Below, in pieces: positions 1-13,742 of a stretch of 64,000 nt of DNA (position 1 is its first letter; each line of letters opens with the position of its first letter). Location of the stretch: the NCBI RefSeq assembly GCF_000758665.1, contig NZ_CP009285.1, forward strand, positions 124,001 to 188,000. The letters run 5' to 3'. The notes under the pieces are model-generated. The model searched no databases, was not told the DNA's origin, and worked only from the letters and a program-made list of their open reading frames with translations. This DNA is from Paenibacillus borealis (GTDB taxonomy: Bacteria > Bacillota > Bacilli > Paenibacillales > Paenibacillaceae). The translations under genes and the position numbers were made by a program.

Positions 1-2
1 AT

Positions 3-440
3 ATAGAAGAGCTGGATGAGAGTATCCGGGTCATCGGCAGAGCCAAGTACCAGCATGCTGATGTCAAAGCGTTGATATACCCCGGCTTCGCCACAGATTT
101 GCAATCTCCGATGACAAGCATGCTGACTCAGGCTGAAGGCGTTAGCGTCCTGAGCGATTTCGTATACAGCAACCGGTTCAAGCATGTGCCTGAATTAGTC
201 CGTATGGGCGCCAAGATTCGCGTTGAAGGACGTTCCGCAATTATTGAGGGCGGCAAGCTCAATGCCGCGAAGGTGAAGGCTGCCGATTTACGGGCAGGTG
301 CGGCTCTGGTGATTGCCGGACTGACCGTTGAGGAAGGTATTACCGAAGTGACAGGCGTGGAGTATATAGACCGCGGTTATGATAACCTCGTAAGCAACCT
401 GCGCAATTTAGGTGCCGAAGTCTGGCGCGAGAACGAATAA
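3..440 (+). CDS. murA: UDP-N-acetylglucosamine 1-carboxyvinyltransferase, C-terminal part (MurA/MurZ)
   Basis: This is the last 145 codons of an open frame that enters from before the window. MurA transfers enolpyruvate from PEP to UDP-GlcNAc, the first committed step of peptidoglycan synthesis, in the cytoplasm. The visible part carries the family's C-terminal EPSP-synthase-like fold, including the [11 protein letters not shown] segment, the NRFKHVPEL segment and a glycine-rich IIEGG turn. Its position directly before rho matches the second Bacillus paralogue (murZ/murAB), so it is probably MurA2; the choice between paralogues is inferred from synteny. The N-terminal half with the catalytic Cys is not visible. 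Confidence 0.93.
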   Translation: MEELDESIRVIGRAKYQHADVKALIYPGFATDLQSPMTSMLTQAEGVSVLSDFVYSNRFKHVPELVRMGAKIRVEGRSAIIEGGKLNAAKVKAADLRAGAALVIAGLTVEEGITEVTGVEYIDRGYDNLVSNLRNLGAEVWRENE

Positions 441-447
441 GTACTTT

Positions 448-510
448 ACCCGGAACGAATGGAAGGAGCGAAATTTGCCTTTAAACTGCATATCTCCTTC
501 CAATTCGGGT
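448..510 (+). promoter_or_regulatory. Long hairpin in the rho leader
   Basis: Arms at 448-468 and 494-510 pair over about 16 bp with a small asymmetric bulge, and the loop is A/T-rich. No U-tract follows, so it does not look like a simple terminator. A second small GC stem (about 551-570) lies just before the rho ribosome binding site. Rho is known to autoregulate in other bacteria; a role here is inference. Confidence 0.4.
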
Positions 511-607
511 AATCCTATCCTAATAAGCATTTTCATAGACTCATATTTTGCCCGGCAGTCCCCGCCGGAAGAACTCATTATAAAAATTGAATAGGTGGTT
601 ATCACAC

Positions 608-1966
608 ATGGATCTTCAAATTTCCGATCTGGAAGAAATGAAGCTGACCGATCTGTATAAGCTGGCTAAGAAATACCAGATCCCTTATTACGGAACGCTC
701 AAGAAGCGGGAGCTGATCTTCGCGATTCTCCGGGCGCAGGCTGAGCAGAGCGGTCTTATGTTTATGGAAGGCGTACTTGAGATCCTGCCGGAAGGTTACG
801 GTTTCCTTAGACCGATTAACTACTTGCCGAGTGCGGAGGATATTTATATCTCTGCTTCGCAGATCCGCAAGTTTGATCTTAGAAGCGGCGACCTTGTATC
901 CGGGAAATGCCGGACACCCAAAGAGAATGAACGTTATTTCGGATTGCTTCAAGTCAATGCCGTCAATGGAGAGAACCCGGCCAGTGCAGCTGAACGATTA
1001 CATTTCCCGGCACTTACACCTCTTTATCCGCAAGACAAGCTGCCGCTTGAAACATCCCCTACCCATTTATCTACCCGAATAATGGATTTGCTTGCTCCTG
1101 TAGGTTTAGGGCAGCGCGGTTTGATTGTAGCACCTCCCAAAGCAGGAAAGACGCTCCTCCTAAAAGAAATTGCCAACAGTATCTCCACCAACAATCCTGA
1201 GATTGCACTGTTTGTACTGCTGATTGATGAACGTCCTGAGGAAGTAACCGATATGCAGCGTTCCGTCAAGGGCGAGGTGGTAGCTTCAACGTTCGACGAG
1301 CTTCCGGAGAATCATATCAAAGTGGCTGAGCTTGTTCTGCAGCGGGCACTGCGCCTTGTAGAGCACAAGAAAGATGTCGTTATTCTGCTGGACAGCATTA
1401 CCCGTCTGGCCCGTGCTTACAATCTAGTGGTTCCGCCATCCGGCCGGACACTGAGCGGAGGGATTGATCCTGCGGCCTTCCATCGTCCTAAGCGTTTCTT
1501 CGGTTCTGCGCGGAACGTAGAAGAAGGCGGAAGCCTGACTATACTTGCAACAGCGCTGATCGATACCGGGTCGCGCATGGACGATATTATTTACGAGGAA
1601 TTCAAAGGTACAGGGAATATGGAGCTTCACCTGGACCGCAAGCTGGCAGAACGCCGTATCTTCCCGGCCATCGATATCCGCCGTTCGGGTACACGGCGCG
1701 AGGAAGTATTGCTTAGCAAGGAAGAACTGGATACCATCTGGTCGATCCGCAAAAATATGAATGAATCCTACGACTTCGTAGAAGGATTCCTGAAAAAACT
1801 GCGTGACACCAAGACGAATGCTGAGTTCCTGGCCTCTTTTGATGTGGCCGGCAACAAGGATTCCTCGTCAGCAAACAGTACTGCCAGCAAAGGCGGAACA
1901 TCGAACAGCGGCTCATCGGCCCGCCGTACTACGCGGCCCAAGACGCCTTCTATGCCTACAACCTGA
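608..1966 (+). CDS. rho: Transcription termination factor Rho
   Basis: Rho is a hexameric RNA-dependent ATPase/translocase that ends transcription of untranslated RNA. The 452-residue product has the Rho N-terminal helical domain, a cold-shock-like RNA-binding domain around residues 50-120 (with the [10 protein letters not shown] segment), a Walker A motif APPKAGKT near residue 175, and a Walker B region [17 protein letters not shown] at 608 is preferred over an upstream in-frame ATG at 587 because AGGTGG at 593-598 sits 9 nt before it and the N-terminus then matches the family. The last roughly 35 residues are a Ser/Thr/Lys-rich disordered tail beyond the usual Rho end. It lies between murA and a radical SAM gene. 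Confidence 0.97.
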   Translation: MDLQISDLEEMKLTDLYKLAKKYQIPYYGTLKKRELIFAILRAQAEQSGLMFMEGVLEILPEGYGFLRPINYLPSAEDIYISASQIRKFDLRSGDLVSGKCRTPKENERYFGLLQVNAVNGENPASAAERLHFPALTPLYPQDKLPLETSPTHLSTRIMDLLAPVGLGQRGLIVAPPKAGKTLLLKEIANSISTNNPEIALFVLLIDERPEEVTDMQRSVKGEVVASTFDELPENHIKVAELVLQRALRLVEHKKDVVILLDSITRLARAYNLVVPPSGRTLSGGIDPAAFHRPKRFFGSARNVEEGGSLTILATALIDTGSRMDDIIYEEFKGTGNMELHLDRKLAERRIFPAIDIRRSGTRREEVLLSKEELDTIWSIRKNMNESYDFVEGFLKKLRDTKTNAEFLASFDVAGNKDSSSANSTASKGGTSNSGSSARRTTRPKTPSMPTT

Positions 1967-1991
1967 GAATTGATAACAAGAGGAGACTAAC

Positions 1992-3269
1992 ATGTATTTG
2001 GTATATGCCGACGGGCAAGGAAACGTATATGATCATCCCGAGCTGTACGGGCTGGCCCGCAGCGGGGATATGATTGTTGAGATACTGGAGGAAGAATTGA
2101 TCCCGCTGCCTGAAGGCGCTACTCTAGTAGGTCTGCCTAATACGCGAGCAATAGGGATGAATCCCGGGACAGGCGAAATGATGCCGTTGCCCGCAGGCTC
2201 ACAGGCTGTTGGAGCGCTGTTGCCGCAGGGCTTTACCCGTCTGTGCCTTCCCGGCTATGTCAAGACAGATAAGTCGTATAAGCTTCCGCTTTTCGGTTAT
2301 TCCGCTGTAGTGTGGAAGGATGGCGGATTCTATGTAGCGGCGGATCCTACAGATGATACGGAGCAGTGGAACCCTTTGAATTGTGACCGGGAAGATGTAA
2401 AGGCCGGTGTTGGTAATTTGACCGCCAAGTATCCCGAGAACCGCCTGTACGGCCATCTGTCCAACTGTGCGCTGGAATACGAGTGCCTGACCTCTTCCAA
2501 TACCTTCTTGGGCCGCTGGGAAGGTGCTGTTCCGGTCTCCTACTCGTGCAATGCCGGCTGCTTCGGCTGTATCTCGGAACAGCCTGATGACAGCGGGTTT
2601 GTGTCGCCGCAGACGCGGATGAACTTCCGTCCTACAGTGAGTGAAGTCTCACAGGTCATGCTGGAGCACCTGAAGACGCCAGAGTCTATTGTTAGCTTTG
2701 GGCAGGGCTGTGAAGGCGAACCTTCTACCCAGGCGAAGATAATCATTGAGTCCATCCGTGAAGTACGCTCCGCTACGGATATGGGTTATATCAATATCAA
2801 TACAAACGCAGGGTTAAGCGATCATATCCGCGGTATTGTGGATGCTGGCCTTGACCTTATGCGGGTCAGCATAATCAGTGCGCTGGATGATCACTATAAT
2901 GCATACTACAAGCCGCGCGGTTATACACTGGCTAATGTAGAGAAGTCTCTGAAATATGCAGCTTCACAGGGAGTGTACACTTCCATTAATTATCTGATTT
3001 TTCCGGGTGTCACGGACCGCGAAGAAGAGATTGAGGCGATGGTTGAGTTCGTCAGACGTACAGATATTAAGCTAATTCAGATGCGGAATCTTAATATTGA
3101 CCCGGAGAGCTATCTGGAGCTGATTCCTCCTGCACAAGGCGAGATACTTGGGATGAAGACGATGCTTGAGATCTTCCGCGAGGAGCTGCCGGATGTTGTG
3201 ATTGGCTCCTTCACCCATGTTCCGCCTGCTGAACTGGCCCGCACCAAGCAGCGCAGAGTGCACCGGTAA
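1992..3269 (+). CDS. Radical SAM protein of unknown substrate
   Basis: The 425-residue product carries the radical SAM cluster motif C-x3-C-x2-C at Cys186, Cys190 and Cys193 (CNAGCFGC), which binds the [4Fe-4S] cluster that cleaves S-adenosylmethionine. The motif starts unusually far into the protein, after about 180 residues of a separate N-terminal region containing repeated LPEGA/LPAGS-like turns. Later segments (SFGQGCEGEPS, NTNAG, VSIISALDD) fit the barrel of the family. It begins at ATG with AGGAG just upstream, 25 nt after rho, so it is probably cotranscribed. No substrate can be named from sequence. Confidence 0.85.
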   Translation: MYLVYADGQGNVYDHPELYGLARSGDMIVEILEEELIPLPEGATLVGLPNTRAIGMNPGTGEMMPLPAGSQAVGALLPQGFTRLCLPGYVKTDKSYKLPLFGYSAVVWKDGGFYVAADPTDDTEQWNPLNCDREDVKAGVGNLTAKYPENRLYGHLSNCALEYECLTSSNTFLGRWEGAVPVSYSCNAGCFGCISEQPDDSGFVSPQTRMNFRPTVSEVSQVMLEHLKTPESIVSFGQGCEGEPSTQAKIIIESIREVRSATDMGYININTNAGLSDHIRGIVDAGLDLMRVSIISALDDHYNAYYKPRGYTLANVEKSLKYAASQGVYTSINYLIFPGVTDREEEIEAMVEFVRRTDIKLIQMRNLNIDPESYLELIPPAQGEILGMKTMLEIFREELPDVVIGSFTHVPPAELARTKQRRVHR

Positions 3270-3296
3270 CCGATAACTTGAGTCTTGCCCAACCTC

Positions 3297-3325
3297 TTGC
3301 AGCGCCTCGGCTTCCATGCTAGAAT
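3297..3325 (+). promoter_or_regulatory. SigA-type promoter of rpmE
   Basis: TTGCAG, a 17-nt spacer and TAGAAT. The predicted start lies about 60 nt before rpmE. The leader holds an imperfect hairpin (about 3348-3372; CTAAG pairs with CTTAG) in the place where L31 leader elements occur in Firmicutes. Confidence 0.65.
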
Positions 3326-3391
3326 GTAGCTTGCGTAATCATATAACTCTAAGTCCGCATGAGGCTTAGGGCGTGAGAGGTGAATATTCAA

Positions 3392-3589
3392 ATGCAAACA
3401 GCAATTCAACCCAAGTACAATGTAACTAAGGTAACCTGCGCTTGTGGCAACTCCTTTGAAGCTGGCTCTGCCAAAGAAGAGCTCCGCATCGAAATTTGCT
3501 CCAGCTGCCATCCGTTCTTCACCGGCAAGCAGAAGTTCCTGGATGCCGGCGGCCGAGTTGATAAATTCAAGAAGAAATACGGTATCTAA
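3392..3589 (+). CDS. rpmE: 50S ribosomal protein L31, zinc-binding type
   Basis: The 65-residue protein of the large ribosomal subunit carries the zinc-binding cysteines Cys16, Cys18, Cys36 and Cys39 (CAC and CSSC), so it is the zinc-containing (C+) form rather than the cysteine-free YtiA form. ATG at 3392 with GAGAGG 11 nt upstream is preferred to an in-frame GTG at 3380. The gene has its own promoter and a terminator on either side, so it is probably monocistronic. In bacilli zinc-type L31 is displaced during zinc starvation; that is family knowledge, not seen here. Confidence 0.95.
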   Translation: MQTAIQPKYNVTKVTCACGNSFEAGSAKEELRIEICSSCHPFFTGKQKFLDAGGRVDKFKKKYGI

Positions 3590-3619
3590 ATGCACTGCCG
3601 CTTAGCGGTATAAGGATTG

Positions 3620-3658
3620 AGACCCCTGCGGCTGTAGAAGCTGCTGGGGTCTTCTTTT
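3620..3658 (+). terminator. Terminator after rpmE
   Basis: GACCCC pairs with GGGGTC through a GC-rich stem with small mismatches, followed by TTCTTTT. Confidence 0.8.
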
Positions 3659-3696
3659 AATTACATTTGATTTTTGTCCGGCCGTAAGCTATACTT

Positions 3697-3961
3697 ATCT
3701 TCGCCGTGCTAGACGGGGAGGTAGCGGTGCCCTGTAACTCGCAATCCGCTGTAGCGAGGTTGAATTCCTGTTAGAGGTGCTGTCGATGTGAGGCCTTGGT
3801 TCCTATGGGCTGTGTTGACGGTTGGGTCCTCCGCAATGAGTGCTTATGAACCTGGTCAGGTCCGGAAGGAAGCAGCCATAAGTGAGTTTACTCTTGTGCC
3901 GGAGGGTGGCCTAGCCCGAGCAGTTTTGTAGGGTTGCCGCTTGGATCGCAGTCATCAATAA
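3697..3961 (+). ncRNA. ffs: Signal recognition particle RNA, large Gram-positive type
   Basis: The conserved apical S-domain is clear: GGTCAGGTCCGGAAGGAAGC at about 3857-3876, the Ffh-binding helix 8 with its GGAA tetraloop. The 5' part has the Alu-domain signature GGGGAGGTAGCGGTGCCCTG near 3715, as in the roughly 270-nt Bacillus scRNA. It scaffolds the SRP that targets nascent membrane proteins. It stands just before dnaX, as in B. subtilis. The ends are approximate (within about 10 nt). Confidence 0.93.
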
Positions 3962-3991
3962 CGGGTGCACGGTTTAAATATTATTATGATA

Positions 3992-4026
3992 GCGTCTTTG
4001 CCACAAGCGAAGATGCTTTTTGTTTT
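3992..4026 (+). terminator. Terminator after SRP RNA
   Basis: GCGTCTTTGC pairs with GCGAAGATGC (two G-U pairs) around a CACAA loop and is followed by a T-rich run. Confidence 0.7.
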
Positions 4027-4106
4027 TGGTCAAAGACTGGGGAATATAGTATAATAAATTAGCGACAAATGCCGGAAAGCGGCAGCCTGAGAGAGGGTAA
4101 TGCATA

Positions 4107-5879
4107 GTGGAACATATCGCGCTGTACCGTGCTTGGCGGCCGCAGTCGTTTCAAGATATGGTAGGGCAGCAGCATATTATCCAGACGCTGCAGAATGCGA
4201 TCCGTGAACAGCGGGTTTCGCATGCCTATCTGTTCAGCGGCCCGCGGGGGACCGGTAAGACAAGTGCTGCCAAGGTACTGGCCAAAGCGGTCAATTGCGA
4301 GCGGGGCCCGGGCCCGGAGCCATGTAATGAATGTCCGTCTTGTCTGCGGATCACAGCGGGCAACGTAATGGATGTCCAGGAGATTGATGCGGCCTCCAAC
4401 CGGGGTGTTGAAGAGATTCGCGATCTGCGGGATAAGGTGAAATATGCACCTACCGAAGTACGCCGAAAAGTGTATATTATTGATGAAGTGCATATGCTGA
4501 CAACAGAGGCGTTCAACGCCCTGCTTAAGACGCTGGAAGAACCGCCGCCGCATGTAATGTTTATTCTGGCAACGACAGAGCCTCATAAACTGCCGGCTAC
4601 GATCATTTCACGCTGCCAGCGCTTTGACTTCCGCCGGGTTTCCCTGGAGGAACAGACCGGCTGGCTGTCAGAGATATGCCAGAAGGAAGGCATCACAGCG
4701 GATGCAGATGCACTGCAGTACATCGCCCGTCTGTCTGACGGGGGGATGCGTGATGCGCTGAGCATACTCGACCAGATTTCGTCTTTTACAGACGGGAATG
4801 TGACGTATCAGCAGGTGCTGGGAATGACTGGAGGGATTCCATCCGAGCAGTTTGCCCGTCTTGCTACAGCCATTCTGGAAAGCGATATGGGTCTGCTGCT
4901 GGAACTTGTCGAGCAGCTGATGCACGAGGGTAAGAGTGCCGACAAGTGTCTGGAGAATCTTTTGTATTATTTCCGTGATTTACTTATGATCAAGATGGTG
5001 CCGGGGGCAGACCAGCTAACGGACCGTGTGCTGAATCCGGCGGAATTCCGTGATATGGCAGCAGCCTTTACACGTGACCGGCTGTTCCTGATTGTGGAGA
5101 CGCTGAGCCGTTATCTTGGAGAGATGAAATATGCCACTCATCCGCAGACTTTATTTGAAGTAGCGCTCATGAAGCTGTGCAGCACCCAGCAGGAAGCCGC
5201 TCCTTCGGCGGGCGTTCCGTCCTTGAGTGCTGTAGCACCTGAAGCGGGAAGAAGCTCCAGCCCGGCGGATGCGGGAGAGCTGGATATGCTCAAACGGCAG
5301 ATTGCAGCGCTGGAGAAGAAGCTTGAGCAGGCCATCCAATCCGGAGGCGTTGCCGGCGGAGGGCGTGAGCAGGCTGCGCCGCAGAGAGCGGCCGTCCAGC
5401 CAAGCGCTCCAAGGGTATCATCTGCCGCCAAGCTTCCGCCGCAGCTCGATAAGTTCATTGCAGGTAAAGACAGCGCTGATTTTGGCAATGTCTATAAGCA
5501 GTGGAGCCATGTCCTGCAGGGTGTGAAGGAAGAGAAGGTAACCGTACATGCCTGGTTTGTAGATGGTGAGCCGGTGGCAGTTATGGAAGATGCAGTGCTG
5601 GTCGCCTTCAAGAACACGATTCACCGGGACACGACTGAGAAGCCGGCCAACCGGCAGGTCATCGAGAACGTAATGAGTGCCAAGCTGGGTAAACCATACC
5701 GGCTGGTGACGATGCTGCTGCGTGACTGGAATGAGGCCGCGACCAAATCAGCTTCCAAGGCCAGTACAGAAGAACTGCGTCTGGAGCATGAACACGAGAC
5801 TGTTGAAGCCAAACCCGAACCATGGATTGACGAGGCGATCCAGCTCTTTGGAGAAGACCTTGTTGTCATAAAAGAATAG
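4107..5879 (+). CDS. dnaX: DNA polymerase III subunits gamma/tau
   Basis: DnaX is the ATPase of the clamp loader that places the beta clamp on DNA and bridges polymerases at the fork. The 590-residue product has Walker A GPRGTGKT at residues 45-52, four zinc-ligand cysteines at 64, 73, 76 and 79, and the Walker B region IDEVHML. The C-terminal third is a low-similarity tau-like region with an Ala/Pro/Ser-rich linker. GTG at 4107 is chosen because GAGAGGG lies about 10 nt upstream and the start matches the family N-terminus. It heads the dnaX-yaaK-recR cluster. I saw no convincing slippery heptamer for a programmed frameshift. Confidence 0.97.
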   Translation: MEHIALYRAWRPQSFQDMVGQQHIIQTLQNAIREQRVSHAYLFSGPRGTGKTSAAKVLAKAVNCERGPGPEPCNECPSCLRITAGNVMDVQEIDAASNRGVEEIRDLRDKVKYAPTEVRRKVYIIDEVHMLTTEAFNALLKTLEEPPPHVMFILATTEPHKLPATIISRCQRFDFRRVSLEEQTGWLSEICQKEGITADADALQYIARLSDGGMRDALSILDQISSFTDGNVTYQQVLGMTGGIPSEQFARLATAILESDMGLLLELVEQLMHEGKSADKCLENLLYYFRDLLMIKMVPGADQLTDRVLNPAEFRDMAAAFTRDRLFLIVETLSRYLGEMKYATHPQTLFEVALMKLCSTQQEAAPSAGVPSLSAVAPEAGRSSSPADAGELDMLKRQIAALEKKLEQAIQSGGVAGGGREQAAPQRAAVQPSAPRVSSAAKLPPQLDKFIAGKDSADFGNVYKQWSHVLQGVKEEKVTVHAWFVDGEPVAVMEDAVLVAFKNTIHRDTTEKPANRQVIENVMSAKLGKPYRLVTMLLRDWNEAATKSASKASTEELRLEHEHETVEAKPEPWIDEAIQLFGEDLVVIKE

Positions 5880-5928
5880 AGCTTTAAGCATATTAGCGCA
5901 GAAGCGCATCCCAAAGGAGAGACGATGT

Positions 5929-6240
5929 ATGAATAATATGAACCAAATGATGAAGCAGGTTAAAAAAATGCAGGAGCAAATGCTCAAAGCCCAAGAGGAA
6001 CTTGGCGGCAAGACTATTGAAGGCTCGTCCGGCGGCGGCGTGGTTACCGTTCAAGTGAACGGCCACAAAAAATTGCTGTCCATCCAGATTAAACCGGAGG
6101 TTGTTGATCCGGAAGATATCGAAATGCTGCAGGATCTCGTGATCACTGCTGTCAATGATGCTCTTACCCAGGCTGAAGAGTTGGCTAACAACGATATGGG
6201 TAAATTCACCGGCGGAATGAAGATCCCTGGCTTATTCTAG
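5929..6240 (+). CDS. ebfC: YbaB/EbfC family nucleoid-associated protein
   Basis: The 103-residue protein has a Met/Gln/Lys-rich N-terminal helix, a Gly-rich turn (GSSGGGVV) and the [16 protein letters not shown] segment typical of YbaB/EbfC (YaaK in B. subtilis). Family members form dimers that bind DNA and coat the nucleoid. The ATG has GGAGAG upstream, and the gene sits 49 nt after dnaX and just before recR, the order found in most bacteria. Confidence 0.93.
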   Translation: MNNMNQMMKQVKKMQEQMLKAQEELGGKTIEGSSGGGVVTVQVNGHKKLLSIQIKPEVVDPEDIEMLQDLVITAVNDALTQAEELANNDMGKFTGGMKIPGLF

Positions 6241-6276
6241 GCTTACTCCACTCCCGACCAAAGGAGAACCATTACT

Positions 6277-6876
6277 TTGTATTATCCAGAACCGCTAGCC
6301 AAGCTAATAGAAGCTTTTACACGTTTGCCGGGGATTGGCCCGAAGACAGCTGCCCGGCTGGCCTTTCATGTGCTGAACATGAAGGAGGATGAGGTGATTG
6401 ATTTCGCCAAGGCCCTGGTCAGTGTCAAACGGAACCTTCATTATTGCTCGGTCTGCTGTAACATTACCGATACTGACCCGTGCCGGATCTGCCAGGACAA
6501 AACCCGCGATGCTTCGGTAATTTGTGTGGTTCAGGACTCCAAGGATCTGGTGGCTATAGAAAGAACCAAAGAGTTTGACGGCTATTATCATGTGCTGCAG
6601 GGAGCCATATCGCCTATGGAAGGCATAGGGCCTGATGATATACGGCTCAAGGAGCTGCTGACCAGACTTAGTGATGAGCGGGTGAAGGAGCTGATAATGG
6701 CGACCAATCCCAACATTGAGGGTGAGGCGACAGCTATGTACATCTCCCGTCTCGTGCGTCCGTTCGAGATCAAGATCACCAGGATAGCCCATGGCTTGCC
6801 TGTAGGCGGAGATCTGGAGTATGCGGATGAGGTAACCCTGTCGAAGGCGCTGGAAGGCCGTCGTGAGCTGTTCTAA
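6277..6876 (+). CDS. recR: Recombination mediator protein RecR
   Basis: RecR works with RecO (and RecF) to load RecA on SSB-coated gaps. The 199-residue product has the N-terminal helix-hairpin-helix (LPGIGPKTA), a four-cysteine zinc finger (Cys57, Cys60, Cys69, Cys72) and a Toprim domain beginning [11 protein letters not shown]. The start is TTG at 6277, with AAGGAG 10 nt upstream. It is the last gene before a strong terminator, so dnaX-ebfC-recR probably form one transcript. Confidence 0.96.
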   Translation: MYYPEPLAKLIEAFTRLPGIGPKTAARLAFHVLNMKEDEVIDFAKALVSVKRNLHYCSVCCNITDTDPCRICQDKTRDASVICVVQDSKDLVAIERTKEFDGYYHVLQGAISPMEGIGPDDIRLKELLTRLSDERVKELIMATNPNIEGEATAMYISRLVRPFEIKITRIAHGLPVGGDLEYADEVTLSKALEGRRELF

Positions 6877-6902
6877 GCGTTCTGTCATTGAATTATATTT
6901 AA

Positions 6903-6927
6903 GGGGGCCCATAGGGCTCCCTTTTTT
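6903..6927 (+). terminator. Terminator after recR
   Basis: GGGGGCCC-ATA-GGGCTCCC followed by six Ts. Confidence 0.85.
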
Positions 6928-7089
6928 AATAGCTAAGAATTTACATTCTCCTGAAATAGCTGATGTCCAATAAAAGGTTAGACAGGCACAGCTTCCTGGT
7001 TCTAAGTTTGTCCCTATTCCGATATGTATGAGATTAACGGGTTTGCGGCACCGGCTGCGCCAGTAGTCATTCATATAGGGGGGATCACG

Positions 7090-7356
7090 ATGGGATGGTG
7101 GAACGCTAAGTGGCTGAGCAGAGATGCAGAAGGGGCGAATGATGCCCATACGGAAGAGGAATGGGGTACGGTGTATCAGGAGGTCCGCAAAGCGCAGTCG
7201 GAGTGGGAGCGGGCATATCTGATGTTTGATGAGGCAATGGGGCAGGACCAGATCGACTATGCCATCTATATACTGGAAGCGGCAGAGCGAAAATATCAGA
7301 TTCACCTTAAGCATGCCAAGAGACTGGGACTCAACCGGAGCCAGCTGCCGATGTAA
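7090..7356 (+). CDS. DUF2508 family protein (YaaL type)
   Basis: An 88-residue, highly charged helical protein between recR and bofA, the position of yaaL in B. subtilis. It has conserved-looking W/Y/R-rich helices (VRKAQSEWERAYLMFDEA). Function is unknown. ATG at 7090 is chosen because AGGGGGG lies 6-7 nt upstream; an in-frame ATG at 7024 has no good ribosome binding site. Confidence 0.82.
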   Translation: MGWWNAKWLSRDAEGANDAHTEEEWGTVYQEVRKAQSEWERAYLMFDEAMGQDQIDYAIYILEAAERKYQIHLKHAKRLGLNRSQLPM

Positions 7357-7384
7357 CCGGGAATAATTATAGAGGAGGATCACG

Positions 7385-7651
7385 ATGCTAAGAACTGTTG
7401 CTATGGGTGTGCTGATTCTGTCAGGACTTCTGCTGATTCTAATTGTTTTCAGAAAAAAACTGGGCTGGGCATGGATAAGTGTATTCGGGACTCATCTTAT
7501 TCTGGCTGCAATCGGTATTTATATCGTTAACTTCTCCGGTATTCTAACGGATGTGTATATTCCGCTGAATCCCACAACCATAGGCGCAGTAACGATTCTT
7601 GGACTGCCGGGGGTACTAATGCTGCTCGGTTTAAAATTAACTTTGTTTTAA
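7385..7651 (+). CDS. bofA: Pro-sigma-K processing inhibitor BofA
   Basis: The 88-residue membrane protein has hydrophobic segments at about residues 5-22 and 30-50 and a hydrophobic C-terminal region with the NPTTIGAVTILGLPGV segment of BofA. In B. subtilis BofA sits in the forespore outer membrane with SpoIVFA and holds the SpoIVFB protease inactive until a forespore signal arrives. AGAGGAGG precedes the ATG. The recR-yaaL-bofA-rRNA order is the same as in B. subtilis. The gene marks the organism as a spore former. Confidence 0.92.
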   Translation: MLRTVAMGVLILSGLLLILIVFRKKLGWAWISVFGTHLILAAIGIYIVNFSGILTDVYIPLNPTTIGAVTILGLPGVLMLLGLKLTLF

Positions 7652-7733
7652 AGGTTGACGCAGGTTATTGATTTATGATACATTAAGTCTCGGCCCTTTG
7701 AGCAAGATGTTCTCGGATAACTTGCTGAAAGCT

Positions 7734-7791
7734 AAAGCGAAAAAAGAAATTAAAAAAACGCTTGACTGAAACAAAGGTGCTGTGATATATT
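7734..7791 (+). promoter_or_regulatory. rRNA operon promoter with A-rich UP element
   Basis: TTGACT at 7762-7767, an 18-nt spacer and TATATT at 7786-7791. Directly upstream, 7734-7760 is a dense A-rich stretch of the kind bound by the RNA polymerase alpha subunit. A second TTGACG at 7655-7660 with poorer -10 options may be an extra upstream promoter. Confidence 0.75.
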
Positions 7792-7847
7792 ATAAAGGTC
7801 GCTGCTGAAACAAACATCGGCGACAAAACATGAGACATTGATCTTTG

Positions 7848-7867
7848 AAAACTGAACAACGAGTGAG
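7848..7867 (+). promoter_or_regulatory. 5' arm of the 16S precursor processing stem
   Basis: The arm at 7848-7867 is complementary to 9594-9612 with one bulged base, enclosing only the 16S gene. Such stems are cut by RNase III or mini-III-like enzymes in other bacteria. Confidence 0.7.
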
Positions 7868-7958
7868 TATCGGAAATCACCTTGGTGAGATCCAAATTAG
7901 AGAATATAACAATTCTCGTCAGATGTTTCAAAATGAGCAATCGCTCTTTCTAAATACA

Positions 7959-9516
<1,558 letters not shown>

Positions 9517-9638
9517 TGGAGAATCGTCACCTGCAACGGTGACATTCAAATCGGAAGCTAAAGCTTCCACAATAGAACCTTCGGGTTCGGACACTCACTC
9601 GTGTTCAGTTTTGAAAGAGCAAGTCTCTTTCGTATGCG

Positions 9639-9755
9639 TTTGGTGGCGATAGCGGAGGGGTTCCACACGTACCCATCCCGAACACGACCGTTAAGCCCTC
9701 CAGCGCCGATGGTACTTGGACCGAAGGGTCCTGGGAGAGTAGGACGCCGCCAAGC
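9639..9755 (+). rRNA. rrf: 5S ribosomal RNA, placed between 16S and 23S
   Basis: The 117-nt gene begins TTTGGTGGCGATAGCGGAGG and ends GTAGGACGCCGCCAAGC, with the pairing ends and CCCGAACACG loop of 5S rRNA. It lies 124 nt after 16S and 45 nt before tRNA-Ile, upstream of 23S. No second 5S gene follows 23S in this window. Confidence 0.97.
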
Positions 9756-9799
9756 GAACAATCAATTTATTGGTTGTTTCAACATGTTATCTGTTATAT

Positions 9800-9876
9800 G
9801 GGCTTTTAGCTCAGTTGGTTAGAGCGCACCTCTGATAAGGGTGAGGTCGGTGGTTCGAGTCCACCAAGGCCCACCA
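9800..9876 (+). tRNA. tRNA-Ile (GAT)
   Basis: 77 nt with CCA encoded; the anticodon loop CTGATAA gives GAT. The cloverleaf arms pair, and it is in the 5S-23S spacer. Confidence 0.97.
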
Positions 9877-9908
9877 TATAACATTTTAGAATTGAATAAT
9901 CCCTTTAT

Positions 9909-9984
9909 GGGGCCATAGCTCAGCTGGGAGAGCGCCTGCCTTGCAAGCAGGAGGTCAGCGGTTCGATCCCGCTTGGCTCCACCA
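9909..9984 (+). tRNA. tRNA-Ala (TGC)
   Basis: 76 nt with CCA encoded; the anticodon loop CTTGCAA gives TGC. It directly precedes the 23S leader. Confidence 0.97.
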
Positions 9985-10023
9985 ATTATCTTTACAAGAG
10001 TATATGCAAGAACTTGATCCTTG

Positions 10024-10050
10024 AAAACTGGATACCGAAACGAATTTGCG
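10024..10050 (+). promoter_or_regulatory. 5' arm of the 23S precursor processing stem
   Basis: Complementary to 13165-13190 after 23S, so the stem encloses 23S alone. Both this arm and the 16S arm carry a shared TTGAAAACTG box. Confidence 0.7.
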
Positions 10051-10145
10051 TTTTAGAACATCTTTTAGCTGAAACTTGTGAAAGCAAGTTGAAATAGTTA
10101 TTAGTCATGCTGAGCGATGGTTTTGGATTATGAGGGACTTTTGGC

Positions 10146-10190
10146 TTTAAACAGAATAGCGGACGGATTCATCCGGAAGCGCTGTTTAAA
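10146..10190 (+). repeat. Imperfect hairpin upstream of 23S
   Basis: TTTAAACAG pairs with CTGTTTAAA, with further CGGAT/ATCCG pairing inside. No T-tract follows, so it is more likely a processing or antitermination structure than a terminator. Confidence 0.5.
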
Positions 10191-10225
10191 ACAAGATGAG
10201 CGAATGAGCCAATACCGGAGCGATT

Positions 10226-13152
<2,927 letters not shown>

Positions 13153-13235
13153 ACAATTCTAACACGCAGATTCGTTTCGGATTCAGTTTTCAGGAATCAA
13201 TTTCCTGTGCGGATTTACATGGCTACCATTTATTT

Positions 13236-13327
13236 GGAGAGATACCCAAGTGGCTATAAGGGGACCCTCTGCTAAGGGGTTAGACTGCGTAAGCGGTGCG
13301 AGGGTTCGAATCCCTCTCTCTCCGCCA
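13236..13327 (+). tRNA. tRNA-Ser (GCT)
   Basis: 92 nt with a long variable arm and encoded CCA; anticodon GCT. It is the first gene of the post-23S tRNA cluster. Confidence 0.96.
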
Positions 13328-13351
13328 TTATAAATCCAATACTTGTAGTGT

Positions 13352-13428
13352 GGCGGCGTAGCTCAGCTGGCTAGAGCGTACGGTTCATACCCGTGAGGTC
13401 GGGGGTTCGATCCCCTCTGCCGCTACCA
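13352..13428 (+). tRNA. tRNA-Met (CAT), elongator type
   Basis: 77 nt with CCA encoded; anticodon CAT. The body closely follows the Bacillus elongator tRNA-Met (GGCGGCGTAGCTCAGCTGG start) and lacks the initiator's run of G-C pairs below the anticodon. Confidence 0.93.
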
Positions 13429-13437
13429 TACATACCC

Positions 13438-13513
13438 GGAGGCTTAGCTCAGCTGGGAGAGCATCTGCCTTACAAGCAGAGGGTCGGGGGTTCGAACCCC
13501 TCAGCCTCCACCA
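13438..13513 (+). tRNA. tRNA-Val (TAC)
   Basis: 76 nt with CCA encoded; the anticodon loop CTTACAA gives TAC. Confidence 0.96.
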
Positions 13514-13543
13514 TTTTTAAATCTTAGATCCACCTTACACCGT

Positions 13544-13619
<76 letters not shown>

Positions 13620-13637
13620 TTTTTTACATTAAATTGT

Positions 13638-13715
13638 GGAACCGTGGTGTAGTTGGCCTAACATGCCTGCCTGTCACGCAGGAGATCGCGGGTTCGAATC
13701 CCGTCGGTTCCGCCA
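13638..13715 (+). tRNA. tRNA-Asp (GTC)
   Basis: 78 nt with CCA encoded; the anticodon loop CTGTCAC gives GTC. Confidence 0.95.
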
Positions 13716-13742
13716 TTTTTTTTGTTTTAAGGCTTTTTTTAT

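Noticed and set aside
4107..5879. Programmed frameshift in dnaX to make a short gamma subunit
   Set aside because: No A-AAA-AAG-type slippery heptamer with a following stem was found in the linker region.
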